This document shows positions 11,601-24,800 of a stretch of DNA of 64,000 bases, piece after piece. The stretch comes from Exaiptasia diaphana. Its lineage: Eukaryota > Cnidaria > Anthozoa > Actiniaria > Aiptasiidae. The notes beneath the pieces are model-generated. The model was not told where the DNA came from. It saw nothing but the letters and a program-made list of their open reading frames with translations, and did not search any database. Position numbers and translations under genes: made by a program. Each line of letters opens with the position of its first letter. Within the stretch, counting starts at the first letter, position 1. Location: assembly GCF_001417965.1 (NCBI RefSeq), contig NW_018385098.1:1112384-1176383 (forward strand). Direction: 5' to 3'.

Positions 11601-13376
11601 CTAACATTGTATATCCAAAAATCAATAAATACCCAAAATCTTGTATTACTGGACTGTTTACATTAATATTCTTTGTGTGGCTCATTGGTTCAAGTGTTTT
11701 TAACTACTGTATTATTTCAGCAGACACAGAAACAAATATTTCAGAACTGCAATAAAACTGTTTTGAATTATTGGTGTCCTTGGAAAGCAAACTCTAAAAG
11801 ACAAATTCCTAGTCAATGGAGGCATTTATTGATAGTTAAAGATGACAATGTTTGAAGAAAACTAAATAATGTTTTCCTAGTTTGAAATCACCCATGTACA
11901 TAATCCAATTTATTAAATCATTGTGTATCTGATATCAATCCAGGGGTTTGGTTACACCAAGTGGTCTTACGTCCATTCCTGCGGGTATGGAGACACCGGA
12001 TATGATTGAATTAAGAAAGAAGAAATCTATAGAAGAAGCCATGGAGGCAGGCTCAGAACAGCCTTCATTGTACACTATGTTACCAGAGAAAAGAATCAAT
12101 GTAGGAGCTGCTATGATGGGTTCGGCACACGTCTATGATATAACAGGGGTAGGTCTGCTGGCTGTCAACTTTTGTCTGTCTGTCTGTGCAATAATTTATT
12201 GTTGTTCAGTTTGAGACTGCTCAGTTCAAGTAAAAATACAAACTAAATTCATTTTTGTTATTCAGGCTGCACCGGCCACAACGAAAAAGGTAAAAACAAC
12301 CTAATATTCTTGGTAATTTAGATTAATAGTCATTAAGATCACATAAGACTATTAGTTGTTAAACACTCTGAATCTACCTTTTGTTCTTTACCAACGAATA
12401 CTAATAAAATACTATTGCTTTATCTTAAATGATACTAATGTCGCTACATGGTATATCAATAGGCTGCTGGAGGTGAAGGAGTCGATGTTGCTCTTGATCC
12501 CAGTGAACTGGAACTGGATCCTGCTGCAATGCAAGCAAGGTAATGGTTCTGTGCCCTTGTATCAATATTATTAATATTTTGTCTTTAATAAGAAGCCATT
12601 TCTCTTTGTTGCCAAAATGTCATTTCAAGGAAGCCTTATATTTTAACCCCTTGCTGAACTAAAGTGCATTAGCACTAGGAGGAATTTCCCTTTATTCTAC
12701 AGAATCAGTAGTTATTCCTTTTTGCCAATCAATCTATGTACAGTATCTATGTTTCTATGTATTTGGTCGCATTTGAGAATGGCACAGGAAGTCCAAGAAG
12801 TTGCACTCTAAAATCACACTGATTTTTCATGCATTTACTAAAAGTACACCAGGTATATATGGAAGAGTTCCAAGATTTTTTCAAGAGAGAGGTTGTTAAG
12901 AAAACAAGAGTTCTCACAATGTTTGATAACGTTTTGTTATTTTTGGGCTTCCTGTGTTCATTTTATCAATTCAATTCACTTATAGGTCATCAATCCTGTG
13001 TGCCACTAGGATCATAGAACATATTGATTTTAACTTCATGATACTCTATCATCAATTACATAGTTTTTACAGTCATTTTTCCATAGAATATTAATTAATC
13101 TATGAGGGGTAGACACCCTGATTTAGATGTTTAATAACAGTTTTTTCCTCCAATCCAAGATATGATGAGCAAATCAAAGAGAGGGAATTTGTAAAAGAAG
13201 ATTTCAGTGACATGGTTGCAGAACACGCAGCAAGACAAAAGGTGAGTCAGTTAATGTTCAATCAAGTTGTGAATTGAAAGCTCTTGGATTTATTGTTTAT
13301 TTTGTATTTGCAGAAACGAAAGAAAGCAACAGATAGTGGAAAAGCTGCTAAGAAGTACAAGGATTTCAAGTTTTAA
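2666..13376 (+). CDS. SF3B2: Splicing factor 3B subunit 2 (SF3b145/SAP145)
   Basis: Nuclear subunit of SF3b in the U2 snRNP, which helps anchor U2 at the intron branch site. Twenty-four phase-consistent exons: 2666-2762, 3050-3096, 3828-3888, 3955-4760, 5158-5214, 6291-6413, 6696-6755, 6876-6938, 7137-7220, 7652-7726, 8204-8263, 8847-8897, 9004-9045, 9247-9285, 9417-9478, 9943-9991, 10176-10265, 10903-11199, 11452-11504, 11944-12148, 12266-12289, 12463-12539, 13160-13241, 13314-13376. They total 2667 nt, 888 aa, against about 895 in human. A SAP domain fills residues 8-48. A Gln-rich then Glu-rich exon follows where human has a Pro-rich N-terminus, then a Lys-rich block. The conserved half has the DUF382 region (VDRPDLVEMHDV, RHWCFKRKYLQGKRG), the PSP motif (PPPWLIAMQRYGPPPSYPNL, YHAGGWGKPPVDETG) and the end KKYKDFKF. 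A 24-nt microexon lies at 12266. The start ATG sits in CAAGATGGCGGAC, a YY1-like context. Poly(A) candidates are at 13577 and 13891. Confidence 0.97.
3499..3609 (+). repeat. Small palindromic element with hammerhead-ribozyme-like core
   Basis: In SF3B2 intron 2. Inverted arms of about 28 bp (3499-3527 and 3582-3609) flank a core with CTGACGA at 3544-3550, matching the CUGANGA hammerhead box. Next come a short stem (AGGAT/ATCCT), AAAC and TGTC. That order resembles the hammerhead motifs of Penelope-like elements and animal retrozymes, although the usual GAAAC reads TAAAC, so activity is doubtful. A related degenerate copy lies at 45671-45735 on the other strand. Confidence 0.4.
5343..6176. repeat. 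MITE-like element with CACAGGAAGCCC inverted ends
   Basis: In SF3B2 intron 5. TTACATGGGCTTCCTGTGG at 5369-5387 is the exact reverse complement of 6117-6135 (19 bp), and AT-rich tracts continue the inverted symmetry outward. The interior has no coding potential and a few N bases. It hosts the nested hairpin at 5669-5751. The superfamily was not recognised and the outer limits are approximate. Confidence 0.6.
5669..5751. repeat. Perfect 83-bp hairpin MITE with 8-bp target duplication
   Basis: Two perfectly complementary 38-bp arms (starting TAGCCTGTGTACATCC) are separated by a 7-nt loop. The element is bracketed by the exact 8-bp repeat GGATACCG at 5661-5668 and 5752-5759. An 8-bp duplication fits hAT or P-type transposases; the family is inferred. 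It is inserted inside the larger element 5343-6176, and the perfect arms suggest recent insertion. Confidence 0.75.
8652..8773. repeat. Imperfect inverted-repeat element
   Basis: In SF3B2 intron 11. CAGTAAAAGTGTGAAACATT at 8652 pairs imperfectly with 8751-8773 (reverse complement CAGTAAAAGGGTGAAACACT) around an AT-rich loop. It looks like an old MITE; no target duplication was identified. Confidence 0.4.
10557..10740. repeat. Long hairpin MITE in SF3B2 intron 17
   Basis: Arms of about 65 bp (10557 onward, and up to 10740) are near-perfect reverse complements, beginning GAAATATAAAACGG and ending CCGTTTTATATTTC. A further copy of the arm segment GTCTCTGTCCTCTGATATAA follows at about 10788, beside CAGCCAATCAGAGCG, so a second truncated copy adjoins it. 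A similar CAGCCAATCAGAGCG stretch recurs near 37948. Confidence 0.6.
12783..12956. repeat. Short MITE with CACAGGAAG inverted ends
   Basis: In SF3B2 intron 22. CACAGGAAGTCC at 12783 and GGGCTTCCTGTG ending at 12956 are 12-bp inverted ends with one mismatch. The same end motif bounds the larger element at 5343-6176, so they may share a family. The interior is non-coding. Confidence 0.45.
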
Positions 13377-15894
13377 CAGGCTAGTGACAGTTTTAGATTA
13401 ATACTAAATTGGAAGTTGAACAGCATTATGCAGGCAAACATGAAGCAACTTGTACCTCTAGCTCATGAGTAGCTAATTCAAATGGATATTTCTACATACT
13501 TTAGATTATTTTACCCTAAAACTCTAGTGTATTTACATCAAACTTCTAAAGAATAACTTAGACCAGATTGTAGCTCAATAAAAGCAAGAACATACTTTTT
13601 TAAGTAACAGCCCATTGAAGACATCCTTGGCATTTTCTTACACCGATTTTAAAACTCATTGTTTATTGGGAATGGTACGGGTGACATTGGACTTTAGTGG
13701 AATTTTGCAAGCTACAGCATTGTAAGACCACAAGTCTACTGCTGTAATTTTTCTGTGAATATAATGCATGGTAAAGGCCTCTTTTTAGTGAATGTACTGT
13801 AACAGTTCAGAGTCTCACAATACATGTTGTATAGTAAGCAGTTTGTTGTGAACTCAGTCAAACGAAATTGTAAAATATCAAGACTTTACAAATAAACTTA
13901 TTTAAATACAATAGTATAATCTTTTCACTATATTTAGTAAAATCAGTTTTTAATTAGTAAAGTCTACACCCAGACATGATTCTCATGATAGGTTCTCACT
14001 TAAAACAAGGAATAACTGAAGGAAACAAGAAAACCAGCTGTTGCCTTTGGCTGCTCTTTCACAGAACATTGAAAAGGAAATTAATAGTATACTGTTATGA
14101 AAATCAAACAAGATTAAAAGGAAATGAAATACTATTATATAAATGATTTTGAACCCCAAAAAACTTAATATTTTGTTACCAAAATAAGGGAAGGGATTGT
14201 ATTTATCTGTTTTTAGAGCAAACGGAAAAATAAGAAGTAGATTATCAATTTTGAGGTTGATAAAATAATTATTTAGTTTGAACCTTTGATTTTAAAGTTT
14301 TTTTTTGTCCCTTAACATTACTACATAAAACAAGTTCAAAGAATAACTATATTCTTTAAAACAAATAAACAAAAGGAGATTCAATTGACTGTCCAATGTT
14401 TTTATTATCTTTTAATAAGGACTGAATTACTTTAAAAAACGACATTAACAAGCTACTATAAAAGGAATAACTGTGAACCACTCAAGCACTAATAGTATTT
14501 TCACTCAATAATTTTTGAATTAAAAAGGTTTGACGTTAAACTAAAAGGTCAAAAAAAGTTTCCAATGTCACACTTCACAGACACAAAGTTCTTGCACCAA
14601 TTCTGAATTATTTTTTCTGGGATATAAGATAATATTATGAATTAAAAATTATTGAATGAAAATAGATTATGTCTAGAGCATAAACCACATACAGCTCTTG
14701 CAAGAAAGATTGACAAAAGAGAAAGAAAACAAGTTAATTGTTCCCTTAAAGTCATTCAATGTTTCTCTCCGACAACCTTTATTGAAACAGCTGTGTAAGG
14801 TAGAAAATTGGTGAATATTTTCCTATAGTGTTAACTGTCAATAATTTAGAATCCACGAGAAGGAACTAGTAGTTTACTTATTAATTTTATAGTTTCCAAG
14901 GCTCTTTTTCTTGGTGTTGAAGACGTTACATTAGGATTAATGATTCAACCATCTGAAATACAAGAGAACCCATCATGAGTATTTTGAAAAACGTGATCAA
15001 AAACACAATCACATTATTATTGAATAATGATCTTTGTTTATGAAGTTTATTCTTCTGTGTTTTGAGCATTTCTTTTTCATGTTCAAGTGAAATTTTAATA
15101 AAATATGTTTATCATGTAGTACTTAGAGCAGAGTAACTTGAACCATGAAATAGAAACTAAATACTTAGTAACTAATAGGCACTATTTAGACACTGTCACT
15201 GAACCAGAACAGTACAAAGAGATTTTTTTATTTTGATTGTGATTAGCAGTCTCTTTCGTATTGTTTATTGGATCAAATATACTGCTCTGGTTCAGTGCTA
15301 ACGACTATTAGGAACTAATAGTCCCTATTAGTTAGTACTTTTTAGCTTTTATTTCATGGTTCATGTGACTCTGCTGTAGTGTCTGTATTCAGACTTCGCT
15401 GTTATCAGAGGCTCTCCACAATTATTTCTTGTTAGGGTTGATGTTGATTACCTTCAGGTTATTCAATGAGATTCCCGCCCTTTTTTTACATGAACTTGAA
15501 GAACATGATTCGCAAAATACAAACAACAACTTGTTTGTGCTATTGCACTTAAAATTAATACTCTTCAAGTGTTACAAACATTACAAATACAATAAGAATA
15601 GCTAATAATTAACAAAAACAGCAATGGAAATAAAGAGAAAGAGATATTGTTATTTTTTTTAATTGTGGGGCTAATAATTTTCACCCTGTTTTCTTAACTT
15701 CTAATCACAAATGAAACAAAAATAAAAGACCCTCCACAACATTTATACAGCCCCATTATATGTAGCCAACAGGTTAAACCTGTTGAACAGGTTTAGCCTG
15801 AGATGCAATGGATGTAAATTGGTAAACAACTGCACTAGTATGTAAGGATAAGAATAAAATGTAAGGTTACCATGAGGTCAGTAAAATGAAGTGC
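13377..15894. other. Intergenic region between convergent SF3B2 and calpain A
   Basis: AT-rich sequence holding the two 3'UTRs, with SF3B2 poly(A) signals at 13577 and 13891. It contains one recognisable repeat, the inverted-repeat element at 15127-15375. No additional gene was recognised. Confidence 0.6.
15127..15375. repeat. 249-bp MITE with about 52-bp inverted ends
   Basis: The left end (AGCAGAGTAACTTGAACCAT) and the reverse complement of the right end (AGCAGAGTCACATGAACCAT) match over about 52 bp with several mismatches. The ends enclose a non-coding core. Its divergence suggests an older insertion than the hairpin at 5669. Confidence 0.6.
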
Positions 15895-18800
15895 TTAGAG
15901 GACCATGTTCTCCACCAAAAACTGCAAGTAATCAAAGTATAATTAGACATGATTATTACTGGCTTGGACATGATTGATATGAGTGCTATAATGGCTGTTT
16001 TTTCATCAACATAAGCACAAGATTGATCGTGAAAGACTACAGTAGTTTTCACTTGACATCAACATAGCACAAACAGAGACACAAAAAAACAAACTTGATC
16101 ATTCCTTATTGATATGCTTATGACTGTGAACATGTGCAAGTGAAACCAGTTCCATTGGTTTTCATAGTTAATTCTGTTTTTTTTTTTTTACTTTTTTTTA
16201 CTGGTGAAAAACAGCTTTACAAAAAAATCTTGTTGATCAATGCATGACAGTATAATTTTACCATACAATTTTGTTTATTTTACCTCAGCAAGATTGTAAG
16301 TGGCTTGTCCATGCCTTCCATGCTTTTCAAAGTTGTCTAAGGAAAAATTAAAGACAATGTAGAATTCTGACAGACTACTAATCCTTCAACCAACACTACA
16401 ATGATTGCAAAAGCTCTAAGATTATAGACACTCATTGGATTTGCAAAGGATCACTGGGAATCCAAAACTTCCTGGGATTGCAAAGGATCACTGGGATTGT
16501 TGAAGCTTACTGGTATTGCAAAGGATCATTGGGATTGTGAAAGCTTACTGGTATTGCAATGAACACTGGGATTGTGAAAGCTTACTGGGATTGCAAAGGA
16601 TCACTGGGATTGCAAAGGATCACTGGGATTGCAAAAGCTTACTGGTATTGCAAAGGATCACTNNNNNNNNNNNNNNNNNNNNNNNNNNNNNNNNNNNNNN
16701 NNNNNNNNNNNNNNNNNNNNNNNNNNNNNNNNNNNNNNNNNNNNNNNNNNNNNNNNNNNNNNNNNNNNNNNNNNNNNNNNNNNNNNNNNNNNNNNNNNNN
16801 NNNNNNNNNNNNNNNNNNNNNNNNNNNNNNNNNNNNNNNNNNNNNNNNNNNNNNNNNNNNNNNNNNNNNNNNNNNNNNNNNNNNNNNNNNNNNNNNNNNN
16901 NNNNNNNNNNNNNNNNNNNNNNNNNNNNNNNNNNNNNNTACTGGTATTGCAAAGGATCACTGGGATTGCAAAAGCTTACTGGTATTGCAAAGGATCACTT
17001 GGATTGCAAAAGCTTACTGGAATTGCAAAGGATCACTGGGATTGCAAAGGATCACTGGGATTGCAAGAGCTTACTGTTGACAGTGCAAACCTTCATTGAG
17101 ATCACATTTTATACTCACTGTAGAGAACATTCATGCGGACCATAATCTGGATAAAGTCATCCAAGGAGACTTGACCACTCTTGTTGGCAAATCGTGTTGC
17201 AACAGCATCAACAATCTTGTTACTGAGTTGGAATCCTTAAAAAAAAAAAACATTTTTTATCACATTTTGCATAATACTTCTTAAAGATTTTTTTTTCAAA
17301 ACTGTATCTAAAGGCAGTTACATTGAAGCTTGTAATGATTGGCCTGCCTATCATAACAAAAGTTTTGGTTCAGTTGAGGCTAGTACTGATAGATAACCGT
17401 GATTAGTATAAACATACTACTATCACTCATACTGCGCTGTGATTGGTTACTCTACTAATGGTCTAATTTATGATAGACCACTCGCTGGAAAAACAAAATA
17501 AATAAATTATAATTTATTTTAAGGATATATCAATTTGTTTTCATTATTTGACNGATTAGTATGTTTATACTAAAACAATTAGACCTCTCGGCCTCGTGGA
17601 CTACGACTGAGCTAATAGCCCATTCGGCCTCGCGGACTCGGCCTCATGGGCTATTAGCTCGTAGTCCACTCGACCTCGAGGTCTAATTGTTAAATATTAT
17701 ATTGTATCTATAATGGGATAATAAAATAGAATAATGGATGGTTAGATGTATTAAGTGTGCACACCTCCTTCACGCAGTGCACTTTTGAGTTCATAGGCAT
17801 CCATGGATCCAGACCTGTCAGCATCTTTTGAATTGAAAATTGCCTTAAAAACAAGACAGAACAGTAACATTACATTGTTATAAAAGACTCAAATTTTCAA
17901 CCAATTTATTATTCAGAGTACACCTTGGACACAATTAGCTTTTGCAGCCTGGACATCCCGTAATGTCAGTTCAAAATTCAAGATGGCGGATACATTGGTA
18001 AAACAGTCTATAGTTTATTACCTGCCATTTTTTGACTTGCATGATAGTTTCCTTGAACTCTTTGAAGCCCAGTTTTCCACTCAAATCCTCCTTCACAATT
18101 GTTAAGAAAATTTATGATTTAAATAAATACCTTTTTTGTCAACAAGTGTGCTTTCACTTATTTAAATTCAATTTTAGGATCTTATGAAATTACTTAACAT
18201 TCCACTTTTTTCATTCCATGAAATATTGACTTGACATCTCCAAAAGCTAACTAGAAAACTTTCCATTTAGCCTTTTTAGGACCTTGTGAAAAATCGTTTA
18301 TATTTAAAATTTATAGTTATTATATAAATTTATGAATTATTGTAATAATTTTGAAGTGTGCAAAATAAAGTTTCAAAGTGATACGAAGTGTCATCTCTTT
18401 CCTTTGACACTATGATAATTATGAACTGTAATCTGTAATAACTTATCAATAGTGAAGATGAAGATTGATTTTGAAAAGGATACATCGTACATGGAAATAG
18501 TGCTTCTGGAACACTCTAGGCTGAATTCTTGACTTCCAAGATCCTTCTTGAAAGCAGATGTCAATAATCGCTGGAGCTCGTAGGCATCAATTTCATCATC
18601 CTTGATAAACAACAGTCCATAAACAATTACGCTCAATTCAACCAAAAAAAAAACTATGGTAAGGTTACTTACATCACCACAGACATCATCAAAAATCTGC
18701 CTGAATTTAGCATCAAGACTGCTGTTTTGTTCATTTGTGATTTTAACCTGTGAAATAACATTCTAAAAGTTAATAGCTGTAATACCTAAAGTATGGACGT

Positions 18801-21800
18801 TTATCTTTATGACAAAGTGTGAAAAACAGAATAGAATGGCAAAAGAAGAAGAAAAAACAAACAAACAACTAAAACGAGGACACAACTGTGCACGAAGAAA
18901 TCTGGAGCAAACTGATCACAAAAATGTAAAACTGGTGATTATTTGCTCATGATCAGATTTCCGTAACACCATTCATTTCTGCCCATGCCACATGTGAATT
19001 CAAATTCATTTTGTGTGTAAACTGACACAGCTCTGTAACACGACTCACCCTTCTGTCCTCTCTTGAAGTAAAGGATGTTGATGTATCTACCTCGCTATTG
19101 ATGGAAAAGGTAATTAACCAAGTCAATGCTGTACAGAATGTATATACAATGCATAGAATTGACATTAATATTATACAACTAAAAATAATAATTTATAGCA
19201 AGCGAAAAGTGTTTTACAAGATAACCAGTCTTCTTTTGCTGCCCAACCCTCCCATGTTTGGGAAAACAAGAATCTTTCCCTATGGGAGGAGGGGAGGACC
19301 TAGAACATCTACATAGGCTTCTTAGAAGACAATACATACCACTGGATTATAATTATACAAATTAAAATTACACAACAACATCAAGGCTTACCCTGTCTTG
19401 TGAGCTTTTTCAGAAAAGATCCTAAGGATGAAATTTCCCCTCTCTTGAGGTTTGAAAGTTGATGGAATGATGAAATAGTTGCCTGGTGGGAGCTTGTGAC
19501 GTCCAACCACTTCACGGCTGTTGATGTAGGAAGGAGATCTAGCCACAGATTGATTGTACATAAAGAATTCCTTGTTCAATTCTTTGCCTGGATTTTGAGG
19601 ATCTTCCTGAAAATTGTGGAATAGAGAAATGGTTACAAACAAAAGAATAAATTAAATCAAACTTTCTTCATAGGAGGACAGAAAGCAGTCAAGACTATTA
19701 GTGACATAACAAAGAGAGGCATTGCTACAATTCTTTGTTTTTGTTGTCTCGATCAATCACAAGCTTCATTCTGAAGGCAGTGTTCGACCCAAATCTACTT
19801 GTACACAAACCTTGTAAATGGAATATCCAATTGTCAACATCTTCATTCCTCTCCTCTTCTCCTTTCGGCGATCTTTTTGCATCAGAGCAACCACAACGGT
19901 GCAGAGATCATCTTCATCATCATCTGCATCTTCAAGCTTAATTCTAACCGAGTTAAATAAGCAAATGAATCAATGTAGATTCTAATTTCTACACGCAACA
20001 CTTAATCAAAAACAATCACTTGAGCGCTTACAGGTATTGAGGGTTGCTTGCAAAGGTGTTGATGTAGTTACGGCAACCTCCAGCAGAAGCGGCACTCCAG
20101 CAGCCTTGCTCAGTTCGTGACTCAAAGGCAACTTTGCTTTTGTCCACAGCACTGTCTCCTCCCAACATGCAGATCTCAAGGGTAGTGAAGTGGTGGACAA
20201 AATCCTTAAATGACATCCTAGAGAACAGACACATTCAAAAAAGGTTTACAAGAATAAAGGGCAGTCATTTTGGCAAAGGTTTCAAGCTGATTTGCAATGA
20301 CAGCCATGCATGTTGGCTTTACTTCATCAAGACTTCTCTTTTAAAGAGTGTTTATTTTCATAACACCATCATACCCTATCACCATTTGGACTATAAATCT
20401 CAAAAGGTCTCAATAAATAATTTATCTTGTAAAGACCTTTAGAATGACTTTCATTATTACTGAGAACTAGTACAATTACATACATATTGCAGCATTATAA
20501 AGTTGCAACAACTTACCAAAATTCCCCATCATCTTCAAATGTCAAGCCCAACTTTCTCTTCTCGCTGTCGTTGAGTTCTCTCCACTGACTTGACCTGAAA
20601 TAGAGAGGTAGCACTGTCAATGACAACTCATGAACACTACTAGAGAACACTGATATAATACAGTGTAAATATGCTACGTCTATTTTCTATTTCAGAATAA
20701 ACACTTGAGTGCAACACTAAAATCTTGAAATAACTATTTTAGTACTAATTTCCGTGAGGCTTTAAATTTTGCAATTTTCACAATTTTAAAAAAGTTTTGA
20801 AATAAACATTTTGCGAAAAAAGGATCCACGTACGAAAATTAAATATGCAAAAGTTAATACACTTCTATAATTGCTTTAATCACTTAACGTCTTTATATAA
20901 AAATCTTGATTGCAAATTGATTATTGTTTAAGTAATCATTCAATAAAAAAGGATTTTTAAGTCTGTCCGTCTGTTTTTCAAGTTTCGTGAAATTAAATGC
21001 ACTAAATTTATCCTCTTTTTCAAAATCGCAAAAATTAGTGATTAAGGTAGTATTAACTAGATGCTGCAACAGCATGAAGTCAGGCTAGCTAGTATAGTGC
21101 ATAGTGGAAAATTATGGAACAGATGTGTTATTGGAAATTAAGGTAAGCATGTTTGTATTATACATACATTGATTAAAAGTTCTTAAAAACTAATACTATC
21201 AATTAAATGACACTTACTTATCGCCCCAGTCTCCTTCCCATTCTCTGTCATTACCCCAAGGATTGCGAACACGAACAAGTTCAGTTGGTCTACCTCTATA
21301 GTTCACCTGTCAATGGAGGACAGAATATCTCAAAATACTTATTCAATACCAGAATGCCTGGGGTTGACAATGATTATGATTTCTAAGTCCATGAGACTTG
21401 GACTATCAGCGAATTTGACTCACAAGACCAACTTTCTTTGCTTTTCTTGATGCAAACATGATTACATAAATAAGCCATTGTTCACCCCGACCTGCTCTCA
21501 GTCTGGCCTTGTAGCTCAGCTGGTAGAGCATCAGCAGTACAAATCCGAAGATCGTGGGTTCAAATCCCAGCGAGGTCGGAAATTAATTTTTCCGAATTTA
21601 TTCCTAAGGGTCTTTCTCCTGGAATTGCCTCCTTCTTCTAAGCACTATAACTTTCTTTCATTTCTATATTGTGTCTATCATAGTGCCATGCGGTCCTCAC
21701 ATTCATTGTTTTTGTCATTGTTCAATAGCCAATCAAAAAGCTTTCTTAATTGCAATATTCCATAGTTTGATAGTTTACTAATCTTGTTTACATCTATCAG

Positions 21801-24800
21801 CATAATACTTGTATTGAATTTTTAAATGTGGCTTTTATTAGATGGAAATAGTTAAAGGACTTGCATTAATTCATAAATAAGAAAGGACTTACTGTGTGCA
21901 CACCAGTCACAGTGTACGCATGACCTTTCACCAAACCCATTGCACCTTTTGCTTCAATCTCATTTGGTTTAGCCTACAAAAGGATAAAACGTGTGATCAT
22001 ATTATAAGCTATTTGAAAATAAGAAAACTTAGTACTCCTACAGTTCCAGTTTCCTTAGAACAACACAGTATGCAGTGGTTTGTTTAAGCCTGCAACCAAT
22101 ATTCTTTATTACAAAAAACCTCCACTACATAACAACGTGAACTTCTTCACCCTTTCCACTCTCTCAATAAGCCTAATGTACATTTGATATAATAAAATAA
22201 AATAAAAAATGAAGTTATGAACACAAACTTAGACCACAAGATAGTATAAGTGAAATTGCTTCATCCTTATATACACAGCTACTATTTACATAATGTCACG
22301 TGAACAATAGTGCCCAGTCCTTATGTCGCTAAGGAATTATTTCTCTCTCGCTCTCCACTTGCTACGCTTGTCCGTTACAAGGGAAATACATTTCTATCCT
22401 TTGGATATCAAAATCAACAAGTAAAAGCTAGAAATGGGGTGCACAAGAAACTGACTGTAAACCTTTAATACACACATCGTCAGACAGTGGGAACAGGTTT
22501 CTATAGTTACTTTGGTTAATGCACAAAGCATATCAACAATAATTTTAATATTCACTCACAGCAATAGAGCATCCCATCAAACTGCTTCTTGCCATGGCTT
22601 TCTGCATAATTGCAAACAGGTCTTCTGGTGGTTTTTTAAGGTCATATGACTCAGATAGACCACCAGTGAAATCCTCCAAAGCTTCCCCAGTCTGTCCACC
22701 TTTGAGAGCCTCATAACTTCCATGAACCCTAGATGAGCGATTAGATAACAAAATAATCACTATTATGGAAATTACAGGCTGAAAATCTCTCTTATTAGCA
22801 ATCAGTTATCATAATTCTCTTAAATAAATAAGTAATAAAAAGTTCCTCTTATTTCCTACCATAAATTCACACAAAATCAAGTGGCAATTCTATAATTATG
22901 TTTCAGTAATACTTATATAATAATGCTATTTGAATCAAATGCATATACAATGCCAGATATTCATCCTCTAAATATTTCACACACCCACAAATGCAGGCCA
23001 TAGTGCTTGTGATAAACTGGACAATCTAAATTACACTTAGCATCACAGATTTAAGTTTCATTTTTGACCTTTGGGCTGACATCTTTGTCCAAATTGTAAT
23101 GCTTGTGGCTCCTTATGATTCACACTTTCTCAGAACAGCCACCTACTTCCACATGTAGCAAAACTCTAGCATATTACATGTATGTACAATCTCTAAACTC
23201 ACTTAGCATAAGCTTTTTCCAGTAAAGACGACCAGAACTCATTCTTTTCAGCAGACTGCACAAACACAAGCTTTCCATTTCGAGAAGGTAGACGGTCATC
23301 AGTAATCACCTCCTTCCATTCCCCATACTGCCAAAAGTTAAACCTAACAGCTCCAGTGTAGTTAGGATCCTTATTATCAGCAACATAATCGGTAATGAGA
23401 ACCCTGTTAAGGAGCTTATCATGCTGGGTTAGAGCACCAATACCAGCAAGAAGCCAACAATCTCCCAGCATACCCTGCTTGATGTCCAGTCGGCTCGCTC
23501 CACCAATAATCAATTTTGGGTTGTCAACCAATTCCTAAAGATATAGTAAAATAATACAAAGATGAGTGAGCAAGTATACTTTTTCCTGCCATTTGCACGA
23601 GAGAATATCATTAAGTTTATCACCAAATCTAACATCTCAGGGTCAAGTGACTAAGTATTGGAATTTGAATTGTGTGCTGGTAAACATTTTGTTTCATGTG
23701 CAAGCATGTGAGGTTGTGAAGGCAATGTAAATGTTACAAAATTTAGGCCATTGCATCAATGTTGTTGACCACAGTGAGAGATAAGAGAAACAAGACTTTA
23801 TTTGCCAAATCAATGGGGTACATATTTCGAGTAGTCCAACTGTTTCCTTGGCATGAATCCAAAATAACAATGGAGCAATTTTGGAGTAAATCACTTTTGA
23901 AGTCTCAACCCACTTAGCCAGCATGCGACTCCATTAATCTTCTCCCTTTTCACAATTAAATAAAAAAGGTTGCCTCCTCCCCTCCCCTTCCCCCTCCATT
24001 AAACCTTCGCACACACCGCCATAGCGAGGCGCTGAGAGAGTAAAGCCTATTTCTAAATTTAATGATACAACTTGATTTCCTTGTCTGGGAATCAGACCAA
24101 GGGATGTAAACAAACAAATACTGTAGATTGATTTAACAAAATGACAAATCAACCTTTGTAAAAATGTCTATTTTCTAGATGGATACATAATTTTTCTATC
24201 TTTAAATTCAAAATTTTAGAGTTAAATACATGTAGGTTCAAGTGAAAATGAAAAAACAAGAGAATGGTTATAAATATCAGAATATTATTATGTTATTGTT
24301 CATTGATGGAAGATGCATTATTAACAAAAATAACACTATATTATAAATAATTAGTGAATATTAAAATAAGAACCAAAACATCTTACTTTCTTTTCAAAAT
24401 TCATTACATTTGTTTTAAAAAAATCGCATTATGACAAATAGTTGTATTACCGACTTTATTATAAGCAAAACAATTCTGTTTAATCTCAAAAGAGGAGTAA
24501 ACAATTTTTGGACAGCTTAGTAGAACATTGAATAAACTTTGGAGTTATGTAATATGCAGAGGTGATATTGTTTGCCAAAACGTTTGGCAGGATTCAAACT
24601 AACCCAACTAAACACTGCCAAAAAAGTTCAAGGTCTAGTGGATGCTGGTCATGCCACTCAACCATAACCTTGGGTTTTGTTTTTCTTATCGTTTTCGCTG
24701 TTGTTTTGTTGACAGTTTTGTTTGTTTGTTTTTTCTCCGCTTAGCACGGTGAAATATTGAATAATGATAAAAAATTTCTTGCTACAGACAAAGGTAGACG

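Noticed and set aside
16516-17145. Long frames on both strands
   Set aside because: They run through 276 Ns and a 19-bp tandem repeat.
21505-21578. Functional tRNA gene
   Set aside because: The anticodon stem does not pair; kept as a tRNA-derived remnant.
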